The notes beneath the pieces are model-generated. The model did not search any database and had not been told where the DNA came from. It worked only from the letters and a program-made list of their open reading frames with translations. Shown piece by piece: positions 27,044 to 36,204 of a stretch of DNA of 64,000 nucleotides; position 1 is the first letter of the stretch; each line of letters opens with the position of its first letter. The position numbers were made by a program, and so were the translations under genes. The stretch lies in contig NZ_JBDKWG010000151.1 of NCBI RefSeq assembly GCF_040151475.1, positions 186,001-250,000 of the forward strand. The letters run 5' to 3'. This DNA is from CAXBNB01 sp040151475. Lineage in GTDB: Bacteria > Bacteroidota > Bacteroidia > Cytophagales > Cyclobacteriaceae.

Positions 27044-28594
27044 TTATGCTGTTTTTATTTCCGAAATAAATGATTCCCAACTGATCAATTTATCTCCAGC
27101 CAGCACTCTTGGAAATTTGTGTTGGCCTCCCGCTTTTCCTTGTGATTTCATCCAGCCATAAAAAATATCTGCTGGCAGCAGGTCTATAAAAATCTCCTTC
27201 AGGGCAGCCTTTCGCTCCACGCAATAATCATCATTGAGTCGCTTTAGGTGGGCATCTAATGTTAATTTCAATAAACTTTTATCTACCATATCATTGGTAC
27301 CAATGTACCAGCGATGCGCAAACAAAGAATCACAAGGCTCGCCAACTACAGTAAATTCCTTAATGTTGATATTTAAGTCCTGAGCAGTCAGTTGAATGGC
27401 CTTGTTCATATTATCCATAGAAAGATGTTCTCCGCACAAACTCAGAAAATGCTTGGTTCGTCCGACTATTACTATCTCTGAATTTTCTTTTGACACAAAC
27501 CTGATCACATCACCAATCAGGTATCTCCAGGTTCCGGCATTGGTAGATAAAAGCAAAGCATAATCCCTGCCTTCTTCTATATCGTCTATCTTAAGTGTTT
27601 CAGGATTATTTTTCAATTGACCTGTTTCATCAAAATTCTCCTCATTAAAAGGGATAAACTCATAAAAAATTCCATTATTGAGTACCAAATGCATTGATTT
27701 GGAGTTTGGTAAGGCTTTAAAAGCCATAAAACCCTCAGACGCCAAATAGGTTTCTAAATAAATAAGTTCTCCACCCAATAACTTTTCAAACCCATTTTTA
27801 TAGGGTTCAAAAGATACTCCTCCATGTACAAATATTCTGAAGTTGGGCCAAATCTCATGGATATTGGAAATGTTGTAATGGGTCAATATCTTTTCCATAA
27901 GTATCTGAGCCCATGCCGGCACACCAGCAATAATCCCAATATCCCATTTTTCAGCATTCAACACCATCTCATTGAGCTTCTCTTCCCAATCAGATTTCCG
28001 CGATATTTTCTTACCTGGTTTATAAAACCTCTGAAACCAAAACGGAATATTCCCTGTGGTAATTCCGCTTAAGTCTCCTTCATAATACTTTCCATTATAC
28101 TTAAGATCGGTACTCCCTCCTATCATCAGTGTACCTTTTCCAAAAAAATCTTCAGGAAGGTCATACTTGGAAAGCGTAAGCAACTGCCTCACACTGGTTT
28201 TCTGGATAGACTTCACCATGTCGGTTGTCACCGGAATGTATTTTGATGATGATCCGGAGGTACCCGAACTCAAAGCAAAATATTTCACTTTTCCGGGCCA
28301 ACAAATATTTTTTTCTCCATCAAGCGTTCGTTTCCACCATTTATCATGAATTTCATCGTAAGTAAAAATTGGAACATTACTTTTATAAAAATTATAGAAT
28401 GTATTGTTGTCTTCGAGCTTGAATCCATTCAAGATGGTGTCAAAATAGTAGAATTTACCAAATGAAGTATGACGAGCCGCAATGAGAAGTTTTTTGAGTT
28501 CAGACTTTTGTAAATCAATGGGAGAAGAAAAATCCTGCTCCAGACTTTCCCTGATTTTAATGCCTTTTTTTAGAAGTTTTCCCAGTAGAGCCAT
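27044..28594 (-). CDS. GH3-like acyl-adenylating family protein
   Basis: 516 residues matching the bacterial branch of the GH3 auxin-responsive family, which belongs to the ANL adenylate-forming superfamily. The ATP/phosphate-binding Ser/Thr-rich loop is FALSSGTSGSSSKYIPVT. Later blocks are YLASEGFMAF, LLLSTNAGTWRYLIGD and VIVGRTKHFLSLCGEH. Plant members join amino acids to acyl acids; the substrate of bacterial members is unknown. It is cytosolic and transcribed divergently from yggS, with both -7 boxes visible in the 135-bp gap. Confidence 0.88.
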   Translation of the reverse strand: MALLGKLLKKGIKIRESLEQDFSSPIDLQKSELKKLLIAARHTSFGKFYYFDTILNGFKLEDNNTFYNFYKSNVPIFTYDEIHDKWWKRTLDGEKNICWPGKVKYFALSSGTSGSSSKYIPVTTDMVKSIQKTSVRQLLTLSKYDLPEDFFGKGTLMIGGSTDLKYNGKYYEGDLSGITTGNIPFWFQRFYKPGKKISRKSDWEEKLNEMVLNAEKWDIGIIAGVPAWAQILMEKILTHYNISNIHEIWPNFRIFVHGGVSFEPYKNGFEKLLGGELIYLETYLASEGFMAFKALPNSKSMHLVLNNGIFYEFIPFNEENFDETGQLKNNPETLKIDDIEEGRDYALLLSTNAGTWRYLIGDVIRFVSKENSEIVIVGRTKHFLSLCGEHLSMDNMNKAIQLTAQDLNINIKEFTVVGEPCDSLFAHRWYIGTNDMVDKSLLKLTLDAHLKRLNDDYCVERKAALKEIFIDLLPADIFYGWMKSQGKAGGQHKFPRVLAGDKLISWESFISEIKTA

Positions 28595-28629
28595 TTTTCG
28601 TATAACATTGAACAGCAGAAAAAGTTCCG

Positions 28630-28637
28630 CAAATTTA
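28630..28637 (-). promoter_or_regulatory. -7 element of the GH3-like gene
   Basis: TAAATTTG on the minus strand matches TAnnTTTG and lies 35 bp upstream of the start at 28594. No good -33 TTG is seen. Confidence 0.45.
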
Positions 28638-28681
28638 GGCTTTTTGTTTCCCTATATTTTAATTTCCAGTTATCATATTGT

Positions 28682-28689
28682 TACTTTTG
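28682..28689 (+). promoter_or_regulatory. -7 element of yggS
   Basis: TACTTTTG matches TAnnTTTG and is 40 bp before the ATG at 28730. Its position argues against the alternative TTG start at 28691, which would fall in or before the transcription start. Confidence 0.5.
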
Positions 28690-28729
28690 TTTGAACCTCA
28701 GACAATATTCAACTATTGTTAAATCCCTA

Positions 28730-29404
28730 ATGAGCATTAAGAAAACCTTATCCAAACTCAATAAAGAGCTTACCCCTTACAACTGTCAACTTATAGCTGT
28801 AAGTAAAACCAAACCAGCCAGTGACATATTAGAAGCTTACAATTGCGGACAAAGAAACTTTGGTGAAAATAAAGCACAGGAATTGGTAAAGAAGTATGAA
28901 ACACTTCCTAAAGATATAAAATGGCACATGATAGGCCACCTTCAAACCAATAAGGTGAAATACATTGCTCCATTTATTCACTTGATTCATGCTGTTGACA
29001 GTGAGAAACTACTCACTACAATTGACAATGAGGCGAAGAAGAATGATCGAAAAATCAATTGTTTGTTGCAATTGCATATCGGAGACGAGGAAACTAAATT
29101 TGGAATGAATGAGGATGAACTGGTTTCTGTTTTGGATAAAGTCAACTCAGGTCAATTTGAGAATGTGAACATTACAGGATTGATGGGAATGGCTACAAAC
29201 ACCTATGATAAAAAGCAGATTAAACGAGAATTCAAAGGACTCAAAAATTTACTGGAAGAATTAAAGATCAAATACAGTTCAGAGCACCTGCAACTAAAAG
29301 AACTTTCTATTGGAATGAGTGGTGACTACAACCTGGCCTTAAAAGAAGGTAGCACAATGGTAAGAATTGGCAGCAGTATTTTTGGGGAAAGAAGCTATCC
29401 CTAA
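28730..29404 (+). CDS. yggS: YggS-family pyridoxal-phosphate homeostasis protein
   Basis: 224 residues from the ATG at 28730; a TTG at 28691 would lie at the promoter and is rejected. The PLP-binding Lys lies in LIAVSKTKP. Further family blocks are RNFGENKAQE, WHMIGHLQTNKVKY, KFGMNEDEL, GLMGMAT and the phosphate-binding end LSIGMSGDYNLAL...VRIGSSIFG. The protein is a single-domain alanine-racemase-like TIM barrel that buffers PLP and has no known catalytic activity. It ends 4 bp from the convergent mgsA stop. Confidence 0.94.
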   Translation: MSIKKTLSKLNKELTPYNCQLIAVSKTKPASDILEAYNCGQRNFGENKAQELVKKYETLPKDIKWHMIGHLQTNKVKYIAPFIHLIHAVDSEKLLTTIDNEAKKNDRKINCLLQLHIGDEETKFGMNEDELVSVLDKVNSGQFENVNITGLMGMATNTYDKKQIKREFKGLKNLLEELKIKYSSEHLQLKELSIGMSGDYNLALKEGSTMVRIGSSIFGERSYP

Positions 29405-29408
29405 TTAT

Positions 29409-29801
29409 CTATCGAAACAAATTACTTATCCCTCTATTCTTTTCAGCTATTCCCTTTAACAGCAACCTGACGGTAGCAAGGTTGGTGGCAAGAGGTACTT
29501 CATGCACATCACATACCCTCATGAGCATTTGAATGTCCGGCTCATGTACATGCTTGCCCATCGGATCACGAAAGAATATTACTATGTCAATTTTCTTTTC
29601 CGCTACCATGCTGGCAATCTGAGCATCGCCACCATACGGTCCGCTCAAAACCTTAGTCACTTTCAACCCTGCGTTTTCTATCTGATCACCGGTAACTTTT
29701 GTAGCGATCAAGTCTATATTTTTTAAATAGTCTTTATTCTCCATAAGAAATTCTACAAGCTCCTTCTTTTTCCCATCGTGTGCTATAACAGCTATTTTCA
29801 T
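29409..29801 (-). CDS. mgsA: methylglyoxal synthase
   Basis: 130 residues. The enzyme turns dihydroxyacetone phosphate into methylglyoxal and phosphate, a bypass of lower glycolysis when phosphate is short. Family residues are H8 (AHDGKK), the phosphate-binding SGPYGGD with D59, D79 in FFRDP, H86 and D89, and the closing PLATNLATVRLLL. Length is about 20 residues shorter than the E. coli enzyme, mainly at the termini, as in other Bacteroidota members. Convergent with yggS. Confidence 0.94.
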   Translation of the reverse strand: MKIAVIAHDGKKKELVEFLMENKDYLKNIDLIATKVTGDQIENAGLKVTKVLSGPYGGDAQIASMVAEKKIDIVIFFRDPMGKHVHEPDIQMLMRVCDVHEVPLATNLATVRLLLKGIAEKNRGISNLFR

Positions 29802-30288
29802 TCGTATAGTTTTTTACCCAAAAGCGTACACGAATATAGACGAAATAATGTTCCGCTATCTCCATACACACTTTATTGAAACTGTTTTTATTTCCGGTTC
29901 TAGTAAATTTGATCTTGTTATTGATAAAACCGTTATGACTTTCAATTTTGTCATTCCCCCAATTAGACTTCATCCGAATACCTAAAACGAGTCAGGTAGT
30001 TCAATACACCACTTTGGTGATTTTCCCAGCAGGAATAAAAGTGACGGACATTCAAGCCTAAACAATGTTGTATAAATCGTATGATAAAACCCGTTTAAAT
30101 GGCATCCGGATTACTCCTAACAGTCTGCCACATAATTTATTTCGTCTGCGGTTGCTTCCAAAGCCCCAAATAAACCATAATCTCCAAAAAACAGACTTTT
30201 TGGTGAAAAGTATCTTTTGGTATGCTTCATTTATCATCTTACCTTTAAGGTTTTTGTTTGTTCTTGCTTTTAAATGTAATAATTGAGT
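29802..30288 (+). other. intergenic region, no gene recognised
   Basis: About 490 bp between mgsA and the MarC-like gene, which are divergent. Short open frames exist but lack start signals and homology that I can see. One inverted repeat CCAAAAA-N6-TTTTTGG lies at 30184-30203. The region should hold the mgsA and MarC promoters; no convincing -33/-7 pair was found. Confidence 0.5.
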
Positions 30289-30885
30289 ATGATTTCGACT
30301 ATTGTTGAGTTTCTAGTAATGCTAAACCCTTTTGCTCTTTTTCTTTACCTTGAACCTTTGCGAAAGGACTTAAGCCACAAAGAGTTTTTGATTGTAATTT
30401 TTAAATCGTCCATAATCTCATTTACAATTTGTCTTGTTTTTTTCTTTCTGGGAGACACTATTTTCACATCCGTTTTTCAAATCAATTTTGAGTCATTCCG
30501 GATTTTTGGTGGTATTATTATATTTTCTTATGCCTATTACTATATTGTGAAAGGTCAAAAAGCATTGATTATTATCAAAGAAAACCTGGACGACCTGGCA
30601 TCAGAAATTGCTCTGCCTTTCATGGTTGGGGCAGGATCTATCTCTCTGAGTATCATACTTTCTCACCGACAGTCTTATGTCATGGGAACAGGATCTCTGG
30701 TACTCATTTTTGCTCTTAATTTTGCTGTGATCTATACTCTGAAAAAACTCAGGGATTCTATAGAAAAAAGAAAATTCAAAACTGCATTTGACAAAAACAT
30801 GGAAGTTTTGCTCAGACTCAATGGCTTTTTCATAGGAGCTATTGGTGTCAACATGGTTATTACCGGGTTAAAAAACCTATTCTGA
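30289..30885 (+). CDS. MarC-family integral membrane protein
   Basis: 198 residues from the ATG at 30289 (a TTG lies two codons upstream). Six transmembrane helices can be seen, with the family opening of a short helix followed by LNPFALFLYLEP. Further on are GGIIIFSYAYYYI and the LPFMVGAGSISLSIIL block, which resembles the PLLAGPGAI motif of MarC. MarC proteins lie in the cytoplasmic membrane. The old link to multiple antibiotic resistance was not upheld and the function is unknown. It is a single gene. Confidence 0.85.
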   Translation: MISTIVEFLVMLNPFALFLYLEPLRKDLSHKEFLIVIFKSSIISFTICLVFFFLGDTIFTSVFQINFESFRIFGGIIIFSYAYYYIVKGQKALIIIKENLDDLASEIALPFMVGAGSISLSIILSHRQSYVMGTGSLVLIFALNFAVIYTLKKLRDSIEKRKFKTAFDKNMEVLLRLNGFFIGAIGVNMVITGLKNLF

Positions 30886-30951
30886 TTTCTCCCTATATAA
30901 GTCGGCAATACCAAACTTACAGATCATATTTCTTCCTGATCTAGATTAAAC

Positions 30952-30959
30952 TACTTTTG
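30952..30959 (+). promoter_or_regulatory. -7 element of the VF530-like gene
   Basis: TACTTTTG matches TAnnTTTG, 40 bp before the ATG at 30999. Confidence 0.5.
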
Positions 30960-30998
30960 TAAACCATTTAGCATAAATACCTCTTATTTGTTTACAAA

Positions 30999-31238
30999 AT
31001 GAATGACAAAAATAACAGCAACAAAGAACAACTCAACAATCCGCTGCACGGAGTAAAATTGGCAGATATACTGGAGCGATTGGTGGCAGACTATGGATGG
31101 AAAGAGCTTGGAAAAAAAATCAACATCCGATGTTTCAATTCTAACCCCTCCGTCAATTCCAGCCTTAAATTTTTAAGGCAAACTCCTTGGGCAAGAGAAA
31201 AAGTAGAGCAACTTTACTTAAAACGAATAAAAAAATAG
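30999..31238 (+). CDS. VF530-family DNA-binding protein
   Basis: 79 residues. The block NPLHGVKLADILERLV, then YGWKELGKKI, the INIRCF segment and SVNSSLKFLRQTPWAREKVE, are diagnostic of the VF530 family (DUF2132). These are small helical proteins, with a structure related to double-stranded DNA-binding folds and no established role. It has a visible -7 element and is monocistronic. Confidence 0.92.
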   Translation: MNDKNNSNKEQLNNPLHGVKLADILERLVADYGWKELGKKINIRCFNSNPSVNSSLKFLRQTPWAREKVEQLYLKRIKK

Positions 31239-31608
31239 TAACCAACCATAACACATAATTGTACCTTGCTACTACTCTTTGCCAGAGTCATATACCCAAT
31301 CGAAACTTGTGCAGGATATTTGAGTGGTTTTTACTTCGACCTCCAGCGCAATATCCCAACAACACATAATCTTCTATAAAAAAATGGTTGCGTAGCAACG
31401 CCATTCACTAGAATTGGTTTCAATCGACCTTATGTTCCTCCACTTTCTGTCGTTATTTTTCGAAACGACCATACTCAATGGTGTTCGTAAATTAACTATC
31501 TTTACTTTCAGGTGCTCACAAAAATAAGTTGAGTAAGACTGGAATTCAATGTATTGTTCCAAATCCGGTAGCTATGTAAAACAACATCAACCACTTAAAA
31601 CTACAACC
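31239..31608 (+). other. intergenic region with one hairpin
   Basis: About 370 bp with no convincing gene. A bulged hairpin (AATGGTTGC / GCAACGCCATT) lies at 31383-31405. A 62-codon minus-strand frame here has no recognisable similarity or start signal. Confidence 0.5.
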
Positions 31609-32157
31609 ATGCTCACCCCACTTCAAAAAAGGAAACAAATCCATTTTTTTCAAATCCTTGATTTTGATCGCAACGGATTAATTCAAAGAAAGGACTTTGA
31701 AGACATTGCAGAAAACTTATCGGTTATTCGAAGTTTAGACAGAAACAGCAAAGACCATAAATTTATCCGCAATTTATCCCTTTCTATTTGGAACAACATG
31801 AAAAAACATGTGAATGCCACAGATGGAAACCTGGACATGTGGTTGACATTTATGGATTCATTCGTAATCAATTCTAACAACGAATGGTACGATCAATATG
31901 TCAAGGGCATGACTCAAACAGTGTTTGATGTATTTGATACGGATCGAAACGGTTATATTTCACTTGATGAATATCTGGACTTATTTATTGGATTAAGAAT
32001 AGAAGTAAGATTCGCCCCTGTGTCTTTTGAAAAACTTGATCTCAATAGTGACGGTAAAATTTCGAAAAGTGAATTAGTGAAATCTGTAGAAGAATTCTTG
32101 AAAAGTGACGATCCGGCTGCAGGAGGAAACTGGCTATTTGGGCATTGGGAGTTATAA
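31609..32157 (+). CDS. EF-hand calcium-binding protein (calerythrin/SCP-like)
   Basis: 182 residues from the ATG at 31609; an upstream in-frame ATG at 31549 gives a basic leader with no conservation. Canonical EF-hand loops are at 18-29 (D18, D20, N22, D29), 110-121 (D110, D112, N114, E121) and 144-155 (D144, N146, D148, E155), with a degenerate second hand near 69-80. The four-hand layout matches bacterial calerythrin and sarcoplasmic calcium-binding proteins. No signal peptide, so a cytosolic calcium buffer or sensor is likely. Confidence 0.9.
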   Translation: MLTPLQKRKQIHFFQILDFDRNGLIQRKDFEDIAENLSVIRSLDRNSKDHKFIRNLSLSIWNNMKKHVNATDGNLDMWLTFMDSFVINSNNEWYDQYVKGMTQTVFDVFDTDRNGYISLDEYLDLFIGLRIEVRFAPVSFEKLDLNSDGKISKSELVKSVEEFLKSDDPAAGGNWLFGHWEL

Positions 32158-32220
32158 AACACCTCAGCAATTAACCATTTAGACTACCTGTATTATCAAA
32201 TCTTTAATTCAACCATTGTG

Positions 32221-32251
32221 TTGAGTAAGGTTTTCATAATATCTATATTTG
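32221..32251 (+). promoter_or_regulatory. Bacteroidota-type promoter of gpmI
   Basis: TTG at 32221-32223, a 20-bp spacer and TATATTTG at 32244-32251 match the Bacteroidota consensus. The ATG is 52 bp further on at 32304. Confidence 0.7.
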
Positions 32252-32303
32252 CAGCTTTACCGGCCTTCAGGCAAGGTAATTATTGATTAATAAAATTGAA
32301 AGC

Positions 32304-33824
32304 ATGGACAAAAAAGTAATATTGATGATACTCGACGGATGGGGGTTAGGCACCAACGATGAAGTATCTGCCATCAAAGCTGCCAACACACCATTCGTAG
32401 ATTCGTTGTATTCCTCCTACCCCAACAGCAAACTGGAAGCTTCCGGACTGGCTGTAGGATTACCGGAAGGACAAATGGGCAATTCTGAAGTTGGTCACAT
32501 GAATATTGGAGCCGGTAGAGTAGTTTATCAGGATTTGGTCAGAATAAATAATGCGGCAAAAGATGGTTCTCTTGCAAAAAACGAAACACTGGTAGAAGCA
32601 TTCAATTATGCAAAAGCCAATGGAAAATCAGTACATTTTATAGGTCTTGTATCCGATGGAGGTATTCATGCCCACATTGAGCATGTAAAAGCCATGTGCA
32701 CCGGTGCTAAAGAAAATGGAGTTGAAAATGTATTTATTCATGCATTTACAGACGGCAGAGACACAGATCCGAAAAGTGGAAAAGCATACCTGGAGGATTT
32801 GCAAAACCACATGTCTGACACAACAGGTACTTTGGCGACTGTAACGGGAAGGTATTTTGCCATGGACAGGGACAAGCGGTGGGAAAGAGTGAAACTCGCT
32901 TATGATGCAATGGTGAAAGGTATTGGTTTACATACACAAAATATTTTAGATGCCGTCCAGACTTCCTATGATGCAGGGGTGACTGATGAATTTATCCAAC
33001 CCATTATTCAAACTGATAATGAAGGAAACCCGGTAACCAAAATTAGCGAAGGTGATGTTGTCATTTGTTTTAACTTCCGAACAGACAGAGGCCGTGAAAT
33101 CACAGAGGTGCTTTCACAAAACGACATGCTGGAATTTGATATGAAGAAATTAGACTTACACTATGTGACCATGGCTCTTTATGATGAAAATTTCAAAGGA
33201 GTAAAGGTGATGTACAGCAAGGACAACCTGAAAAATACTTTGGGGGAAGTACTGGAAACCAATCACAAAAAACAAATAAGAATAGCTGAAACAGAAAAGT
33301 ATCCTCATGTTACTTTTTTCTTTTCAGGAGGAAGAGAAAAAGAATTTGAAGGAGAAAAGAGACTTCTTTGCCCTTCTCCAAAAGTAGCAACTTACGACCT
33401 TCAACCGGAAATGAGTGCCGGAGACATTCGTGATGCCATCATTCCCGAATTGAAAAGTAAAGAAGTCGATTTTGTATGCTTAAACTTTGCCAACCCTGAT
33501 ATGGTTGGGCACACAGGTGTCTTCGAGGCTGCTGTCAAAGCCTGCGAAACAGTAGATTCATGTGCAAAAGCGGTAGTTGATGTGGCACTGGAAAATGGAT
33601 ACTCTACCATTATAATAGCCGATCATGGCAACTCTGACGTGATGATAAATGAAGATGGTTCTCCTAATACTGCCCACACTACCAATTTGGTTCCCTGTAT
33701 CCTGGTGGACAAAGAATATAAAGGTGAAATCAAAAATGGTAAACTTGGAGATTTGGCTCCAACTATTCTTACGTTGATGGGAGTACCTATTCCTAAAGAA
33801 ATGAGTGGAGACGTTTTAGTGTAG
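32304..33824 (+). CDS. gpmI: 2,3-bisphosphoglycerate-independent phosphoglycerate mutase
   Basis: 506 residues from the ATG at 32304; a TTG seven codons upstream is not needed. The enzyme interconverts 3- and 2-phosphoglycerate using two manganese ions. Visible residues are D11 (MILDGWG), the phospho-serine S61 in GNSEVGHMNIGAGR, the middle-domain HAFTDGRDTDP, the FNFRTDRGREIT arginines, NFANPDMVGHTG and the metal-binding IADHGNSD. Length fits the family. It has its own promoter and terminator. Confidence 0.96.
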   Translation: MDKKVILMILDGWGLGTNDEVSAIKAANTPFVDSLYSSYPNSKLEASGLAVGLPEGQMGNSEVGHMNIGAGRVVYQDLVRINNAAKDGSLAKNETLVEAFNYAKANGKSVHFIGLVSDGGIHAHIEHVKAMCTGAKENGVENVFIHAFTDGRDTDPKSGKAYLEDLQNHMSDTTGTLATVTGRYFAMDRDKRWERVKLAYDAMVKGIGLHTQNILDAVQTSYDAGVTDEFIQPIIQTDNEGNPVTKISEGDVVICFNFRTDRGREITEVLSQNDMLEFDMKKLDLHYVTMALYDENFKGVKVMYSKDNLKNTLGEVLETNHKKQIRIAETEKYPHVTFFFSGGREKEFEGEKRLLCPSPKVATYDLQPEMSAGDIRDAIIPELKSKEVDFVCLNFANPDMVGHTGVFEAAVKACETVDSCAKAVVDVALENGYSTIIIADHGNSDVMINEDGSPNTAHTTNLVPCILVDKEYKGEIKNGKLGDLAPTILTLMGVPIPKEMSGDVLV

Positions 33825-33844
33825 TTTCTACTGTTAAAGGATGA

Positions 33845-33887
33845 AAATAAGGCTGTTTCAAAAGGGTTAAACAGTCTTATTTTTTTC
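33845..33887 (+). terminator. Rho-independent terminator of gpmI
   Basis: A 14-bp stem with one G-U pair (arms 33845-33858 and 33869-33882), a 10-nt loop and a T-run follow the gpmI stop by 20 bp. Confidence 0.88.
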
Positions 33888-33990
33888 AACCCCAGAATCG
33901 AATATTTCCGAGGTTCTTTGCCGCCAAGTATGAGATCACATTGATTGAGAATATGAATGTTTTTATATTACAAAAAAATCAATCACTACA

Positions 33991-35823
33991 ATGAACCATA
34001 TCAAATTTCTGGCAATCACTTTCTTGGGCATCACTTTTTTATCCTGTCAACCAAAAGAAGAAAAAGAAGACTCAAAACCCAACATACTATGGATAGTGAG
34101 TGAAGACAACAGTCCTTTTCTGGGAGCATATGGTGACGACTATGCCACCACACCCAATTTGGATCAATTAGCAGCCAAAGGGATATTGTACCACAATGCT
34201 TTTGCTCCCGCTCCTGTATGCGCTCCAACAAGATCATCTATTATCACGGGAATGTACGCCAACTCACTGGGCACCCACCAAATGCGAAGTAACTATCCAA
34301 TACCAGCAGGATTTAAGTTTTACCCAGAACTGGTAAAAGCAGCAGGATATTACTGCACTAATAATTCAAAGAAAGACTACAACACCCTCGATCACCCTGA
34401 CGCATGGGATGAGTCAGGTAAGGAAGCCCACTACAAAAACAGAAAAAAGGGACAACCATTTTTCCACATCTTTAACTTTAACATCAGCCATGAAAGTAGT
34501 ATCCATAAATTCGTGCCGAACAAGGAGTTAAAACATGATCCTGAATCGGCTCCAATTCCTCCATACCATCCAAAAACACCAGAGATGAAACATGACTGGG
34601 CTCAGTATTACGACAAGGTAGAAATGATGGATGCACAGGTGGGTAAAGTGCTTGTTGAATTGAAAGAATCCGGACTGGAAGAAAACACTATAGTGATATA
34701 CTATTCCGATCATGGAGGAGTATTGGGACGAAGCAAAAGATTCATGTACGAGTCTGGGCTGAGAGTGCCTTTAATTGTTTATTTACCTGAAAAATACCAA
34801 CATCTGTCCAAAGAAAAAGTGGGAAGTGAAACCGATAGAATCGTAAATCTAATGGATATGGGTCCTACTCTTCTCAATATATTGGACATAGAAATACCAG
34901 CCAATATGCAAGGCACTCCATTCTTAGGAAAAAAAACAACCGAAAAGGAATACGCATATGGTTTTAGAGGCAGGATGGACGAGCGTTTTGATTTGGTCAG
35001 ATCAGTGAGAAACAAAAAATTTCGCTACATCAGAAACTACATGCCTCATCGCATTTATGGACAATATATAGAATACTTGTGGAAAGCACCATCCATGAAG
35101 TCATGGGAGCAAGCTTACCTCGATGGTGAATTGAATGAAATACAATCTGCATTCTGGAAAGAAAAACCTGCCGAGGAATTGTTTGAAATCAGCACAGATC
35201 CCCACAATGTAAACAACCTTGCAAACGATCCGAAATACACTAAAGTGCTCACCGGGATGAGGACTGAAGGTTTGCGATGGCAAAAAGAGATTCTTGATAT
35301 AGGATTTATACCTGAACCAATGATAGAAAGAATATCGGCAGACATGCCATTGTATGAGTATGTTAGAAAAGATGAATTTCCATTTGATCGCATTATGGAA
35401 ACGGCAGATATCGCTACAAGACGAGATTCAGCCTACATGGATACAATTATAAACAGGCTGGAAGATACTAACCCTGCAGTAAGATACTGGTCGCTTATAG
35501 GATGTGTGATCCTCAATAAAGAAGCAAGAAAAGTTAAGGATAAGATCAAATCGATGACTAAAGACGAAGAAGTTGCAGTAAGAATAGCTGCAGCAGAGGC
35601 TCTTTATAAAATGGGTGAAAAGCAGTTAGCACTTAACACCTTAACTGACTGTCTGAAAAGTGAATACCAAATGGGTCGTACCATGGCATTAAATGTCATG
35701 GATTTGATGGGTGAAGACGCCAGAGCAGCTTTACCACAGGTAGAAAAAATAGCATCTGAGAAACTTACCGGTCTCACCTACGATGTGAGGGCTGCCAAAA
35801 GAATTGTTGAAAAACTTCAATAA
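33991..35823 (+). CDS. lipoprotein sulfatase with C-terminal HEAT-like repeats
   Basis: 610 residues with a lipobox ending at C19 (TFLSC). Sulfatase blocks are NILWIVSEDNSP, the formylglycine site C77-A-P-T-R, YYSDHGGVLGRSK and the substrate-loop SGLRVPLIVY. The first metal site has ED rather than DD (SEDN), as in several N-sulfoglucosamine sulfohydrolase-like enzymes. After the catalytic domain, residues about 490-610 form HEAT-like helical repeats (NPAVRYWSLIGC, EVAVRIAAAEALYKMG, GRTMALNVMDLMGE). It has no adjacent glycosidase; cell-surface desulfation is inferred. Confidence 0.9.
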   Translation: MNHIKFLAITFLGITFLSCQPKEEKEDSKPNILWIVSEDNSPFLGAYGDDYATTPNLDQLAAKGILYHNAFAPAPVCAPTRSSIITGMYANSLGTHQMRSNYPIPAGFKFYPELVKAAGYYCTNNSKKDYNTLDHPDAWDESGKEAHYKNRKKGQPFFHIFNFNISHESSIHKFVPNKELKHDPESAPIPPYHPKTPEMKHDWAQYYDKVEMMDAQVGKVLVELKESGLEENTIVIYYSDHGGVLGRSKRFMYESGLRVPLIVYLPEKYQHLSKEKVGSETDRIVNLMDMGPTLLNILDIEIPANMQGTPFLGKKTTEKEYAYGFRGRMDERFDLVRSVRNKKFRYIRNYMPHRIYGQYIEYLWKAPSMKSWEQAYLDGELNEIQSAFWKEKPAEELFEISTDPHNVNNLANDPKYTKVLTGMRTEGLRWQKEILDIGFIPEPMIERISADMPLYEYVRKDEFPFDRIMETADIATRRDSAYMDTIINRLEDTNPAVRYWSLIGCVILNKEARKVKDKIKSMTKDEEVAVRIAAAEALYKMGEKQLALNTLTDCLKSEYQMGRTMALNVMDLMGEDARAALPQVEKIASEKLTGLTYDVRAAKRIVEKLQ

Positions 35824-35896
35824 CATTACCTTTAATTGGTAAGATTAATTCGTATTTTACTGCACATCTTAGAGCATAACATTAACTTGAATAAAA

Positions 35897-36133
35897 ATGA
35901 AACTACCTAAAAGGGCAGGCGATAAGCCAATTGAAATTGAACTGGAAGAAGGAAAAAATTACGCATGGTGTACCTGTGGTCTCTCCGAAGCTCAGCCGTT
36001 TTGCAACGGAGCGCATAAGCCCACGGCATTGCGTCCCATGGTGTTCACGGCAGAAGAAAGCGAAACAATGTATTTTTGTGTGTGTAAACAAACCAGTAAT
36101 CCACCATATTGTGATGGATCACATTCTAACTAA
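35897..36133 (+). CDS. double CDGSH iron-sulfur protein
   Basis: 78 residues with two CDGSH-type [2Fe-2S] sites: C25, C27, C36, H40 (CTCG...FCNGAH) and C61, C63, C72, H76 (CVC...YCDGSH). Three Cys and one His per cluster is the mitoNEET-type set. Two sites in one short chain resemble the MiNT/CISD3-like class. There is no membrane anchor, so it is cytosolic. Function in bacteria is not settled; iron or redox handling is usual speculation. A terminator follows. Confidence 0.95.
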   Translation: MKLPKRAGDKPIEIELEEGKNYAWCTCGLSEAQPFCNGAHKPTALRPMVFTAEESETMYFCVCKQTSNPPYCDGSHSN

Positions 36134-36152
36134 GTATAACTCATATCTTGAT

Positions 36153-36189
36153 AAAAAAACATAGCCTTTAAGTAAGGCTATGTTTTTTT
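36153..36189. terminator. bidirectional terminator
   Basis: An 11-bp perfect stem (AACATAGCCTT / AAGGCTATGTT, arms 36158-36168 and 36174-36184) with a 5-nt loop has an A-run before it and a T-run after it. It serves both the CDGSH gene and the convergent C39-like gene. Confidence 0.9.
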
Positions 36190-36204
36190 GCTACTATGTG
36201 AATA

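Noticed and set aside
29734..29973. 79-residue minus-strand frame across the mgsA start
   Set aside because: It overlaps mgsA in another frame and has no recognisable similarity.
31374..31562. 62-residue minus-strand frame in the gap before the EF-hand gene
   Set aside because: No start signal or similarity; contains a hairpin and is probably non-coding.
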